Made by a program: the position numbers and the translations under genes. The notes under the pieces were generated by a model. The model did no database searches. It had not been told where the DNA came from and saw only the letters and a list, made by a program, of their open reading frames with translations. DNA of 64,000 nt from Hymenobacter sublimis (GTDB lineage: Bacteria; Bacteroidota; Bacteroidia; Cytophagales; Hymenobacteraceae), in the NCBI RefSeq assembly GCF_023101345.1, contig NZ_CP095848.1, positions 4,546,559 through 4,610,558 of the forward strand, written 5' to 3'. This document shows, one piece after another, positions 9,287 through 18,100 of this stretch; position 1 is the stretch's first letter; each line of letters begins with the position of its first letter.

Positions 9287-10258
9287 CTACCAGAACCGGT
9301 TGGTACACACCACTTGGGCTTTTTTCTTTAACCGCAGGCCCACCAGTACCTCGTGGCTACCGCCGTGGTAGCCCGCCAGTTCGGAAAGACCGGCGTCGTA
9401 GGAATAGCCCACCGTCAGCTGCTCGTAGCTTAGCCCCACCATGCCCACCACCGAGTCGAAAGCCCGCCACGATGCGCCAACCCAGAGTAGATCCTGGTAC
9501 TTGAGCTTGGCGTTGATATCGAGGGAGAGCGGGGCAGGGTTCACGGCCTTCACCAGCACGGAGGGCACCAACGACCAATCGTCGCTGAGGGGCACCCGCA
9601 CCCCGGCCGTGGCAAAGTAGTGGCGCTTCAGGGTGTTGCCCGTGCCCGTACCTTCCCCGTTGAGCTCGTAGGAGAAGTCGAGCTTGTTGCCCAGCAACTG
9701 CGCTCCCGAAATGCCCACGTAGAAGTTAGAGCTGTACACCCACAGGCCAATGGAGCCATCCAACACCCGTGAGGCGGCGCTGCCCGCGTAGGAGGTCGTG
9801 TCGTAGAAGCGCAGCTGCTGCCCATCGACGGCAAACTGCTGCATGCCCGCCGACACGCCCAGCGCCGCCCGAATTTTAGGAGTCAGCACCAAGTTGTAGG
9901 CGTAGGAAAGGTAGGCGCCGGTGCGGCTCGTGGGGCCGGTTACGTCGCGATACACCATGCCGCCCACCGCATGGAACGGTCGGCGCCGGTCGTGCAGGGT
10001 ACGTTTGCTGGTGCTGCGCCATTTGCCTAGCGAGGAGCTGGCCGTGAGGTAGTAGGTTTTGGGTGCGCCTTCCAGGCCCGTCCACTGGGTGCGGTAACTG
10101 GTTTTCACGTCGATGTAATCCTCCACGCCGGTAGTACCCGGGTTGAGGATGTAGTTATTGTTCATGTACTGGCTGTACTGGGCCTGCTGCTGGGCCAGAG
10201 CCGGCCCGGCCGCCAGCAACAGCAGCGGAAGTAGCAGTAGAAGTAGGGCTTTTTTCAT
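9287..10258 (-). CDS. PorP/SprF family type IX secretion membrane protein
   Basis: The product is 323 residues from ATG 10258 with a signal peptide ending AGPALAQQ (about residue 22). The start of the mature protein, QYSQYMNNNYILNPGTTG, is the hallmark of PorP/SprF, and the remainder has the alternating strands of an outer-membrane beta-barrel. In Flavobacterium, SprF is needed for secretion or attachment of the giant adhesin SprB encoded next to it. The gene begins 72 bp after the 1626-residue surface-protein gene on the same strand, so it is the probable dedicated partner of that protein. Confidence 0.9.
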   Translation of the reverse strand: MKKALLLLLLPLLLLAAGPALAQQQAQYSQYMNNNYILNPGTTGVEDYIDVKTSYRTQWTGLEGAPKTYYLTASSSLGKWRSTSKRTLHDRRRPFHAVGGMVYRDVTGPTSRTGAYLSYAYNLVLTPKIRAALGVSAGMQQFAVDGQQLRFYDTTSYAGSAASRVLDGSIGLWVYSSNFYVGISGAQLLGNKLDFSYELNGEGTGTGNTLKRHYFATAGVRVPLSDDWSLVPSVLVKAVNPAPLSLDINAKLKYQDLLWVGASWRAFDSVVGMVGLSYEQLTVGYSYDAGLSELAGYHGGSHEVLVGLRLKKKAQVVCTNRFW

Positions 10259-10330
10259 AGCAGAAATTGCCGTAAAGTCTTGTCGAAAAAAGTACCCGGC
10301 CAGACCTCCTGAGCCCGGCCGGGCGCTTCG

Positions 10331-13300
10331 TTAATACAGAATGGTAATGGACCCGCTGTAGGACTTGCCCAGCGGACCTTTCGTGACGACCACGTAGTAG
10401 TAGGTGCCCACTGGCGCGGGCTGGCCGTTGATGTCGCCGCGCCACTCGTTGGCCCGACCGTAGTTGTTGGCCGAGAATACCCGGTTGCCCCAGCGGTTGA
10501 ACACGCTGACCGTGTTGTCGGGGAACTGCTCAATGAACTCAATCTGCCAGGTGTCGTCGCGCCCGTCGCCGTTGGGCGAGAAGGCGTTGGGAATGCGGAT
10601 GGCCGGCCGCACGGTGATAGTCACCTGGTCAGAATCGGCGCAGCCACCGGCCCCGGCCGAGAGGGTGTAGGTCGTTGTTACCCTGGGCGAGGCCACGGGC
10701 CGCAAGGAGTCGCCCCGGAAGGTTAGGCCCGCCGCGGGCGTCCAGCGCACGGGGTAGGTACCATCGGCGCGGCCTTCCAGCGTGATGGAGGTACCGGCCA
10801 GAATCTCCCGATCGGGCCCTGCATCCACGTCAACTGGTGGCTGAATCTGAACGGGTATGCCATTAGAAACGGCCGTTACGGGCTGGGCGCAGATGTTGGT
10901 AGTGCGCAGGCGCAGGGTCACGATCTGGCCCGCGCGCAGGGTAGTGCTGGTGAATACCGGGCCCGTAGCCCCGGCTACGTCACTGCCGTTCACCTGCCAC
11001 TGATAGGTGGGGGTAGGTCCGGCCTCCGTTACGTTGGCAATGCTGAAGGTAAGCGGGGCGCCCAAGCACACGGGCCCGCCCGGCTGCACCGTAATCGTGA
11101 GGGTGGGCTGGGGCGTAGGGGTGCGCGTAACGGTGACCGTGGCCACGGCCGGACCCGTGCTGCACAGCCCCGCCGTGGGCGTCACCTGCACCCGCACTTG
11201 GTCGCCGGTTACTACGGTGCTGCTCGTGAAAGTAGGGCCGCTGGCTACGGCCACGTTGTTAACAAACCACTGGAACGTAGGCGCAGTACCCGCATTGGTT
11301 GCCACAGCCGTGAAGGGCAACGGTGTGCCGGGACATTGCACGGGCGGGGTAGCCAGGGTCACGGTGGGCGTCACTAGGGGCGTCACCCGAATCGTTACGA
11401 CGTTGGAAACCGCCGTGGCGCAGGTGCCCGTGCCCGACGTTACCCGCCGCCGGAAGTAGGTAGTGGCTTGCAGCGGACCGGGCGCAAACGTTGGGGTAGT
11501 GGCCCCCGCAATAGCCGACCAGTTCGAGTTGTCCGTGGAAGATTCCCACTGGTAGGCAAACGTGCCGGTGCCACCGCTGGCTCCACCGCCGCTGAGCGGA
11601 TTAGGCGCAGTGCCCGCGCAAACGTCCTGATCGGCGCTGATGCTACCCGCAAGAAGCTCGGGCAGCACCGTCAGCACCACGGAAGGCGAATACTCCGGCC
11701 CGCACGCCCCCGATGTTACCCGGCGGCGGAAATACGTAGTAACCGTGAGCGGACCGGGGGCGATGGTTTCGCCGGTGGCACCCGCTACTGCCGTCCAGGT
11801 CGAGTTATCCAGCGAAGATTCCCACTGATAGGCAAACGCGCCCGTACCGCCACTGGCGCTGGCTGTGCTGGTGAGCGGGGCCGGGGTGGCCCCGGGGCAC
11901 ACCGTCTGGTTGCTGCCAATGGTACCGGCTGTGAGGGCAGGCAGCACCGTGAGCGTGACAACATTGGAAAAGACCGGCCCGCAGGGCCCGGTAGCTACGC
12001 GCCGCCGGAAAAAGGTAGTACCCGTCAGTGGGCCAGAGGCAAAGGTTTCGCCAGTGGCTCCGGCAATAGCCGACCAGTTCGAGTTATCCGTGGATGATTC
12101 CCATTGATACGCCAGCGCGCCGGTGCCGCCCGCAGCCGGGGCCGTGCTGGTGAGCGGGGCGGGGGTAGCGCCGGGGCAGAGCGTCTGGTTCGAGCCGATA
12201 GTACCGGCTGTCAGGGCGGGCAACACCGTAATCAGGACGGAGGAGGAGTACTCCGGTCCGCAGGCTCCCGACGTAACCCGGCGACGGAAATACGTGCTAG
12301 CCGTGAGCGGGCCCGGCGCGTAGTCGGCGCTGGTCGCTCCGGCTATAGCCGTCCAGGTCGAGTTATTCGCCGATGATTCCCACTGGTAAGCGAATGTGCC
12401 CGTACCACCGCTGGCCCCGGCTGCGCTGGTGAGCGGGGCCGGCGTTGCACCCGCGCACACAGTTTGGTCGGCGGCAATACTGCCGGCAACAAGCGCGGGT
12501 AGCACCGTCAGGGTAACGGCAGGCGAGTACACCGGCCCGCAGGCACCTGACGTCGCGGCCCGCCGGAAGTAAGTAGTAACCGTCAGTGCGCCAGGCGCGA
12601 AGGTTTCGCTGGTAGCTCCGGGTATGGCGGTCCAAGTAGTATTGTCCGTGGATGATTCCCATTGATACGCCAGCGCGCCGGTGCCGCCCGCAGCCGGGGC
12701 CGTGCTGGTGAGTGGGGCGGGGGTAGCGCCGGGGCACAGCGTCTGGTCCGAGCCGATAGTACCCGCTGTCAGGGCCGGTGCCACGGTGATGGTAACCACA
12801 TTGGACACAACCGGAGCGCAGGCAGTACCTGAGCTTGCCCGCCGCCGGAAGTAGGTAGTGGCCGTGAGCGTACCGGGCGCAAACGTTGGCCCGTTGGCCC
12901 CGTTAATTGAGGCGAAAGTCACATTATCCGCCGACGATTCCCACTGATAGTCAATGGTGCCCGCGCCACCCGTCGCTGGGGTTTCGCTGGTGAGGGGAGC
13001 AGGCGTACCACCCGCGCAGATGCTTTGGTTAGCGGCAATGGTACCGGCCACCAAAGCCGGCACCACCGTTATTGTCACAACGTTGGAAGGCGTGGTGGTG
13101 CAAGCCCCAGAAAGTACCTGGCGGCGGAAATAGGTAGTAACCGTTAGTGCGCCAGGCGTGAAGGTCTCGCCCGTAGCGCCGGATATGGCCGTGAAAGTGG
13201 TGTTATCCGTCGATGATTCCCACTGGTAGGCGAACGTGCCGGTGCCGCCCGTGGCCGGGGCCGTGCTGGTTAAGGGCGCCACGGGGCTGCCGGCGCACAC

Positions 13301-15211
13301 GGTTTGGTTGGCGGCAATGCTGCCCGGCGTCAGGGCGGGCAGAACCGTAATGGCTACCGAAGCGGTAGTGCGGGATTCGCAGTAAGGACCTGACTGGTCA
13401 GGCAGCAGCAATTGTACCCGCCGACGGAAATAGGTTGTGCCGACTGGCAGCGAGCTTGGGGGCGTGTAGGTAGGACCATTCGCTCCAGTAATAGCCGTGA
13501 AAGTGGTGTTATCCGTCGAGGATTCCCACTGGTACCTAAGCGGCAGGTCGGCGTCGCTGGAAGCACTGGCGATGCTGGTAAGAGTGGCCGGCGCAGTGCC
13601 GGCGCACAGTGTCTGAGGTGCCGCAATGCTACCCGGTACCGGCAAGTCCGGTACCTGAATAAGGCCTGGGCTTTCACGGCAAAAGCAGTCGGTTGTGATG
13701 CGCAGCGTTACGGTGTAGTTGCCGGGCGTAGCGTACGTATGAACAGGATTCTCTTCGGTTGAGGTAGTGCCGTCGCCAAACGTCCATAGGTACCTCTTAT
13801 TATCGAAGTCAATGGGCGGGGCCGTGAAAGTAATCTGCCGACAACCCGTTATCTCCGCGCTGGGCCCCACGCGCAGCAAGGAGCTTTGGTTGAAGTTGAC
13901 CAGGCCCAGGCCACTCAGGCGGCCGCCCAGCTGCAGGCTGTCGTCGGCGTAGCCGACCTTGGCTCCCAGCGAGTCTGGATAGGAGATGAAGCCCAGCGCA
14001 GGCTGGTTGTCGCGGGCCACGTAAATCTTGCCATCGGGCGCGGCCTGCAGCGAGCCTAGGTCGGCCGGAGTCTTCTGTTTGAGCGGAATGTCCTGCTTGG
14101 TAACTGGCCCGCGGCCGCTGATATCGAATTGCAGCAGCTTGGGCGGGTTGCGCACCGTGGCATAGAGGTAGCTGCCGGGTGAAAACCCCACCCCATAGTA
14201 TTTCCCTTCGCCGCTGTCCACGATGTACGGAACCTGTGGGTTGGCACTCACTTGGCCCGTGCTGGTATCAAAGCCAAACAGCTCAACGGTGCTGCTGCTG
14301 TCGCCTACCACTTCGCTATAGCGGGCCAGGGCCAGCCGCTGGCCATCGGGAGTCACCTTCATCTGGCCTTTGTAGCCCAGGGCCGACACGCTCGGCGCGT
14401 GCAGGCTGCCTACCGTGGAGGGAATCGGCGCGTCGATGAGAACCGGACCTACATAGCCGGCTGCTTGCCGCACGCGGTAGGCCAGAAAGGCGTCGCCCCG
14501 GTTGTCATTGCCGGACTTGGCGTCGCCCCAGCCGTGCGTAATAACCCAGATATCACAGCCGTTTTTATGAAATACGCCCGTGAGCTTCTCTGCCGTGCCG
14601 CGGGCCAGGGGCGTGTTTTTGGTGGCGGCCACCACGGTGCCCGGCCCACCACCCGCGGGAATAGTTATTTCCGAATAGCTCAGGCCCACGGTGCTATTCA
14701 AAGTGAAGAGCAGGTAGCGCGTTGGTTGGCCCGGCTGCGGGATGCCCGGCATCTTAAGGGGTAGGGGGCCATCGGTGGTGAAGCGGTTGCCGGCCAGTCC
14801 CGTGCCGTTGGTCATCACCGTACCGTCGCCGTTCCAAACGGTTTCGCCGTTGCTGTAAAAAAGGATTTTACCGTCCTTATCCGACATCACCCCCGAGCCG
14901 GCGGGCGCATCCATCGCTCCATCAGTGAGTACTTTCGGAAGAGAGTCGGCCGAGGCCTGGTTGAGGTCCAGCCCCGCCTTGAAACCGAAGTACCATGTGT
15001 TGGCAAACTTCTCATCGGCCGCGCACTCCGGCGAGGACGGCGTGGTCTGCCCCAGGGTTGTGGTGGTGCCACTCAGCAGCAGCAGCGCCAGCAGCCAGGC
15101 TGCCGGACGCATCTGCCCGCTCAAGCGCTGGGTGCAGCCGCGTAGCAGCCGACTAAGCGTGGATATAATAAAGAGCTGATTATGAGTGCGGTACGATAGT
15201 TCTGCGCGCAT
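10331..15211 (-). CDS. Giant repeat surface protein with PKD and gliding-motility C-terminal domain
   Basis: The product is 1626 residues from ATG 15211; ATG 15112 (MRPAAWLLALLLLSG) gives a more typical signal peptide and is a real alternative. After the signal, residues about 60-440 form a propeller-like region opening NTWYFGFKAGLDLN, typical of Bacteroidota gliding-type proteins. One PKD domain follows (about 447-510, WTFGDGTTSTEENPVHTY). Eight tandem repeats of about 93 residues then run from about 524 to 1270, each with a YQWESSTDN core and TTYFRR. The last 90 residues are a gliding-motility-associated C-terminal domain (IRIPNAFSPNGDGRDDTW), a T9SS sorting signal. It is probably exported by T9SS with the adjacent PorP/SprF protein and displayed as an adhesin-like surface protein. 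Confidence 0.85.
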   Translation of the reverse strand: MRAELSYRTHNQLFIISTLSRLLRGCTQRLSGQMRPAAWLLALLLLSGTTTTLGQTTPSSPECAADEKFANTWYFGFKAGLDLNQASADSLPKVLTDGAMDAPAGSGVMSDKDGKILFYSNGETVWNGDGTVMTNGTGLAGNRFTTDGPLPLKMPGIPQPGQPTRYLLFTLNSTVGLSYSEITIPAGGGPGTVVAATKNTPLARGTAEKLTGVFHKNGCDIWVITHGWGDAKSGNDNRGDAFLAYRVRQAAGYVGPVLIDAPIPSTVGSLHAPSVSALGYKGQMKVTPDGQRLALARYSEVVGDSSSTVELFGFDTSTGQVSANPQVPYIVDSGEGKYYGVGFSPGSYLYATVRNPPKLLQFDISGRGPVTKQDIPLKQKTPADLGSLQAAPDGKIYVARDNQPALGFISYPDSLGAKVGYADDSLQLGGRLSGLGLVNFNQSSLLRVGPSAEITGCRQITFTAPPIDFDNKRYLWTFGDGTTSTEENPVHTYATPGNYTVTLRITTDCFCRESPGLIQVPDLPVPGSIAAPQTLCAGTAPATLTSIASASSDADLPLRYQWESSTDNTTFTAITGANGPTYTPPSSLPVGTTYFRRRVQLLLPDQSGPYCESRTTASVAITVLPALTPGSIAANQTVCAGSPVAPLTSTAPATGGTGTFAYQWESSTDNTTFTAISGATGETFTPGALTVTTYFRRQVLSGACTTTPSNVVTITVVPALVAGTIAANQSICAGGTPAPLTSETPATGGAGTIDYQWESSADNVTFASINGANGPTFAPGTLTATTYFRRRASSGTACAPVVSNVVTITVAPALTAGTIGSDQTLCPGATPAPLTSTAPAAGGTGALAYQWESSTDNTTWTAIPGATSETFAPGALTVTTYFRRAATSGACGPVYSPAVTLTVLPALVAGSIAADQTVCAGATPAPLTSAAGASGGTGTFAYQWESSANNSTWTAIAGATSADYAPGPLTASTYFRRRVTSGACGPEYSSSVLITVLPALTAGTIGSNQTLCPGATPAPLTSTAPAAGGTGALAYQWESSTDNSNWSAIAGATGETFASGPLTGTTFFRRRVATGPCGPVFSNVVTLTVLPALTAGTIGSNQTVCPGATPAPLTSTASASGGTGAFAYQWESSLDNSTWTAVAGATGETIAPGPLTVTTYFRRRVTSGACGPEYSPSVVLTVLPELLAGSISADQDVCAGTAPNPLSGGGASGGTGTFAYQWESSTDNSNWSAIAGATTPTFAPGPLQATTYFRRRVTSGTGTCATAVSNVVTIRVTPLVTPTVTLATPPVQCPGTPLPFTAVATNAGTAPTFQWFVNNVAVASGPTFTSSTVVTGDQVRVQVTPTAGLCSTGPAVATVTVTRTPTPQPTLTITVQPGGPVCLGAPLTFSIANVTEAGPTPTYQWQVNGSDVAGATGPVFTSTTLRAGQIVTLRLRTTNICAQPVTAVSNGIPVQIQPPVDVDAGPDREILAGTSITLEGRADGTYPVRWTPAAGLTFRGDSLRPVASPRVTTTYTLSAGAGGCADSDQVTITVRPAIRIPNAFSPNGDGRDDTWQIEFIEQFPDNTVSVFNRWGNRVFSANNYGRANEWRGDINGQPAPVGTYYYVVVTKGPLGKSYSGSITILY
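11400..13640 (-). repeat. Eight in-frame coding repeats of about 279 bp
   Basis: These tandem repeats lie inside the giant surface-protein gene. Units open with a [PA]GxI-x(4)-Q-x-[VIL]-CAG-like stretch and carry YQWESS. Two units are nearly identical: 12087-12154 and 12645-12712 share 68 identical bases, 558 bp apart (two repeat lengths). Such direct repeats can change copy number by recombination and could also be misassembled. Confidence 0.85.
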
Positions 15212-15708
15212 AGTGGGGCAGGTGAGTGGGAGGACGGGGAAGCAGGTAGGCGGTAAAAAAAGTAGCACTAACCGCCTTGCAGAAACGGAGCCTAATGGTC
15301 AATTTCTGCAGAAAAGAGCTGCTAGCCGGTTTCAGTAAAGCTACACACTGTTGGCCAGGTTTGTGCAACCTAATGTCCGAATAGTGCTAGACGAAGTTCT
15401 TGCCCCTTTACTTCCGCCTCATTGAACTGGAATGCAGTATCCAGGCCCCACAAACAGTCCGGTAGAAGTAGGAGATAGAACCATCATGCCGAGCCGCTCG
15501 GGCGCTGACGTTCCCCTAATAAGTAAACGATTGAAGCGGGACACTTAGTATCCGGTTCGGGTGACGAAACATATGCGTCAAACCCAAGCTCAAGTTCCTG
15601 CTCTTTTTCAGTTAGAGCCCATCTTAAGTAGGAAGCCCTAGGTCTTGGTTGTTAGTGCGAGCTAGCTAACGGCACAAGCCGCCCTTGCTTGCAGCGGGGC
15701 GGTTAAAG
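15212..15708. other. Intergenic region upstream of the giant surface-protein gene
   Basis: The region is about 500 bp and contains no convincing gene. A relic of the palindromic family (CATGCCGAGCCGCTCGGGCG) lies near 15485-15504. The promoter of the surface-protein/porP pair should be here. I found no clear -33/-7 pair. Confidence 0.5.
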
Positions 15709-16332
15709 CTAGGCCGTGAGGGCGTAGAGGATGATATTAACGCCAAACTTGGTGTTGTCCTCGGCCAGGAAGCGCTTGTTGCGAAAGTCGTAGTCCCACT
15801 CGCAGCCGTAGTCTTTGTTGGAGTAGAGCACGGCTAGGCGGCCGTTGATTTCGATGCCCTTTAGGTAGTCGTGTACTAGGTCATCGCCCCAGCCGTTGAG
15901 CTCGAAGCCGGTGTTGGGCGGCCCTTCGGGAAACTTGAAGAATTGGGAGTAAATCGGGTGCGTTTTGGGCAATTTCTTTAGCGCCCCGGCCCCAAAGCAC
16001 ACCCGCATCTGCTCCTCGAAAGAGCGGGCAAACAGCCCGTCGATGTCGTGGTTACAGTCGTCCACGAACACGAAGCCGCCGCCGCGTACGTATTGTTCGA
16101 AATTCTTTTTTTCCGGAGCCGAGAACTGCACCAGCCGGTGGCCCGAGAGGTAGCAGAAGGGGTAGCGAAATAACTCCGGCGAGTCGAGAGCTACTACCTT
16201 TTCCTTGGCATTCACGGGTACCTTGGTGTACTGCACCAAGGAGTGCAGCAGGTTGGCTGGCATCCGCTCATCTACCGCATCCCAGTCGCCGGAGCGGTAT
16301 TGCAGACGCACGAAGGTGAAAGGAGCGGGCAT
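15709..16332 (-). CDS. DUF4159 domain protein
   Basis: The product is 207 residues from ATG 16332 (MPAPFTFVRLQYRSGDWDAV); the reading frame stays open upstream but that extension is Pro/Arg-rich and unlike the family. The features fit DUF4159: YRSGDWDA near the start, a Rossmann-like or amidotransferase-like core (GHRLVQFSAPEKKNFEQYV then GGGFVFVDDCNHD) and a final DYDFRNK segment with FGVNIILYALT. DUF4159 genes commonly neighbour MoxR/BatA clusters in Bacteroidota; here it is 7 kb away from that cluster and unlinked by strand runs. The function is unknown. No signal peptide is visible. Confidence 0.82.
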   Translation of the reverse strand: MPAPFTFVRLQYRSGDWDAVDERMPANLLHSLVQYTKVPVNAKEKVVALDSPELFRYPFCYLSGHRLVQFSAPEKKNFEQYVRGGGFVFVDDCNHDIDGLFARSFEEQMRVCFGAGALKKLPKTHPIYSQFFKFPEGPPNTGFELNGWGDDLVHDYLKGIEINGRLAVLYSNKDYGCEWDYDFRNKRFLAEDNTKFGVNIILYALTA

Positions 16333-16531
16333 GAAGGAATCTAGATAGGAAAACGGCCGAAAGACCCCGCCCCGCCCGGAAGGTGGCTTACTAGGGCGGC
16401 AACGAAGATAGATTTTTCTCGGGCCCGGCCCCAAAGGGTTGCGTTTTGCAAAGCGCGGCTATACCCCCAAGGGCGTTGGCTTCGTTAGAGCAGGCAAGTG
16501 GTTCTTTTATAAACTCCTCACTACCTGCACT

Positions 16532-17128
16532 ATGAAACACGTCCTGATTTTTCTCACGGCCCTGCTACTGGCGACATCGGCCCACGCTCAATTTGGTATC
16601 AAAGCTGGTGTCAATGCCGCCGTGCTCGATGGCGACAACCTGGGGTCTACTTCTACCACCTACAAAACCTACTACCACGCCGGCGTCTTCTACGAGGCTG
16701 AGCTAATTGGGCCCGTATCCATTCAGCCGGAGCTGTTGTACTCCCTGCAGGGAAGCTCTTTTAAGGATGCCGTCGGGAATTACGATGCCAAGCTACATTA
16801 CCTCAACCTGCCGGTACTAGCCAAAGTCACGGTTGGACCGGTGTTCGTGGAGGCGGGGCCGCAATTTGGGCTGCTGCTGCGCAAGGATGCCAGCGGCGAC
16901 CTGAACGTGTCGTCTTCGGGCAACGGCCCCTACAGCGGCTACAAGCGTGGCGACCTAAGCCTGTGCGCGGGCGCGGGGCTTAAGCTGGGTAACCTCCTGT
17001 TGGGCGGGCGCTTCAACGCCGGCGTCAACGACATCAACGACGTGAAAAACCTGAGCGGCGCCAACGACTCCCGCCTGCGCAACCGCGTAATCCAGGCCTA
17101 CGTGGCCCTACAGTTTGATAATGACTAA
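16532..17128 (+). CDS. Small outer-membrane beta-barrel protein
   Basis: The product is 198 residues from ATG 16532, with a Sec signal peptide ending SAHAQ at about residue 18. FGIKAGVNAAVLDGDN and the repeated short amphipathic strands (YYHAGVFYEAEL, VFVEAGPQFGLLL, LSLCAGAGLKLG) fit the PorT/OmpW-like outer_membrane_beta-barrel family of Bacteroidota. It is divergent from the DUF4159 gene (199 bp between start codons) and convergent with the next gene (6 bp between stop codons). No specific role can be read. Confidence 0.8.
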   Translation: MKHVLIFLTALLLATSAHAQFGIKAGVNAAVLDGDNLGSTSTTYKTYYHAGVFYEAELIGPVSIQPELLYSLQGSSFKDAVGNYDAKLHYLNLPVLAKVTVGPVFVEAGPQFGLLLRKDASGDLNVSSSGNGPYSGYKRGDLSLCAGAGLKLGNLLLGGRFNAGVNDINDVKNLSGANDSRLRNRVIQAYVALQFDND

Positions 17129-17134
17129 AACGGC

Positions 17135-17836
17135 CTACCGAGTGGCCGTTTCCCGCAGAAACTGATTGTAGAGGTTGATAATCTGGGGCGTGTCTTTGTA
17201 GTGAAAACCTTCGCTGCCCTGTTTGATTTGCGTACTGACGGCTAGGCAATCGGCGGTATACTCGCTCATAAGTCGGCGAAAATTACCGTGGGTAAGGGCT
17301 AATAGCTGGCCGTTACGGCGCACAAACCACCGGTTGCGCTCAATAGCACTGCCGCCCAAGTGAGCCAGTAGGGTAGGAGCGGCCAAGGCCGGATTCAGTA
17401 CCGAGAAAATAAGGGGTACTTGGTCGCCCACCGAGCCACTAAAGGCAAACAGCTCAACGGGGCCTTCTATTAGGCGTAGGGCCAGCACATCGGGGGCGCC
17501 GGCGGCGGCCATGTTTTCCAGTTGATGCCCCCGGATAGTGGCCGAAGCTATTTTTTTAACGTCCACGTACTGAATGCGCGGGAAGGGCCGCACCTCGGGG
17601 CTACGACTGAAGTAGCTTATTTTCTCCTCGAACCCAATACAGTTGACGGGGAAATACGACCGAACGGTTTTGCCATCTGTGGTCTTGGCTACTGCCAGCC
17701 CATGCCGAGCTTTGGAACTGGTATCGTGCCAGGCGCTGGAATCGGACGGTGCTTGGGCTCTGGCCGCAGAAATTGTCGATAAGGACACAGAGCCAGTAAA
17801 GCCAACCACGAGGGCAAAGCGCACGAATGCGTACAT
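17135..17836 (-). CDS. Secreted protein of unknown function
   Basis: The product is 233 residues from ATG 17836 (MYAFVRFALVV); an ATG at 17872 would add 12 residues. A signal peptide ends near SAARAQ (about residue 28). The mature part has a DGKTVRSYFPVNCIGFEEKI stretch, then mixed strands and helices, and no motif I recognise. It ends 6 bp from the stop of the convergent barrel gene with no terminator between them. I do not assign a function. Confidence 0.65.
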   Translation of the reverse strand: MYAFVRFALVVGFTGSVSLSTISAARAQAPSDSSAWHDTSSKARHGLAVAKTTDGKTVRSYFPVNCIGFEEKISYFSRSPEVRPFPRIQYVDVKKIASATIRGHQLENMAAAGAPDVLALRLIEGPVELFAFSGSVGDQVPLIFSVLNPALAAPTLLAHLGGSAIERNRWFVRRNGQLLALTHGNFRRLMSEYTADCLAVSTQIKQGSEGFHYKDTPQIINLYNQFLRETATR

Positions 17837-17989
17837 AAGGGTAACAGAGATAAATAGATGTAGATAGGGCAAATATGGTCAGTGTCCTCCTTATTTGGTA
17901 ACTCCCCGGAAGAGGCGGTGTTTCGTCGGAAATCTTCTTATAGGACGCTGGAATGGCACGTATCCAGCCAGAAACAAAGACTATTCTTC

Positions 17990-18097
17990 CACACATGAAA
18001 ACACTGTCATTCCGAGTAGCGCAAGGAATCTGGATTAACCTCTGAAGGACAACCCAGACTCCTCGCGCTGCTCGGAATGACAGTGTTTTCATGTGTG
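17990..18097. repeat. Palindromic element, GTCATTCCGAG family, at the pmbA stop
   Basis: The outer arms are perfect: left 17990-18016 opens CACACATGAAAACACTGTCA and continues TTCCGAG; the right arm ending at 18097 is its complement. The inner part (AGGAATCT-like and GACTCCT-like) is imperfect. The element ends 3 bp before the stop codon of the downstream-reading pmbA-like gene. It could act as a bidirectional 3' end hairpin, though it lacks a strong T-run. Confidence 0.88.
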
Positions 18098-18100
18098 TTG

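Noticed and set aside
11400..13640. Possible CRISPR array because of regular repeats
   Set aside because: The repeats are in frame within one coding gene and there are no short identical repeats with unique spacers.
17601..18092. Open frame on the minus strand running through the palindrome into the unknown secreted gene
   Set aside because: It overlaps the secreted protein in another frame and crosses a repeat; composition and lack of motifs speak against it.
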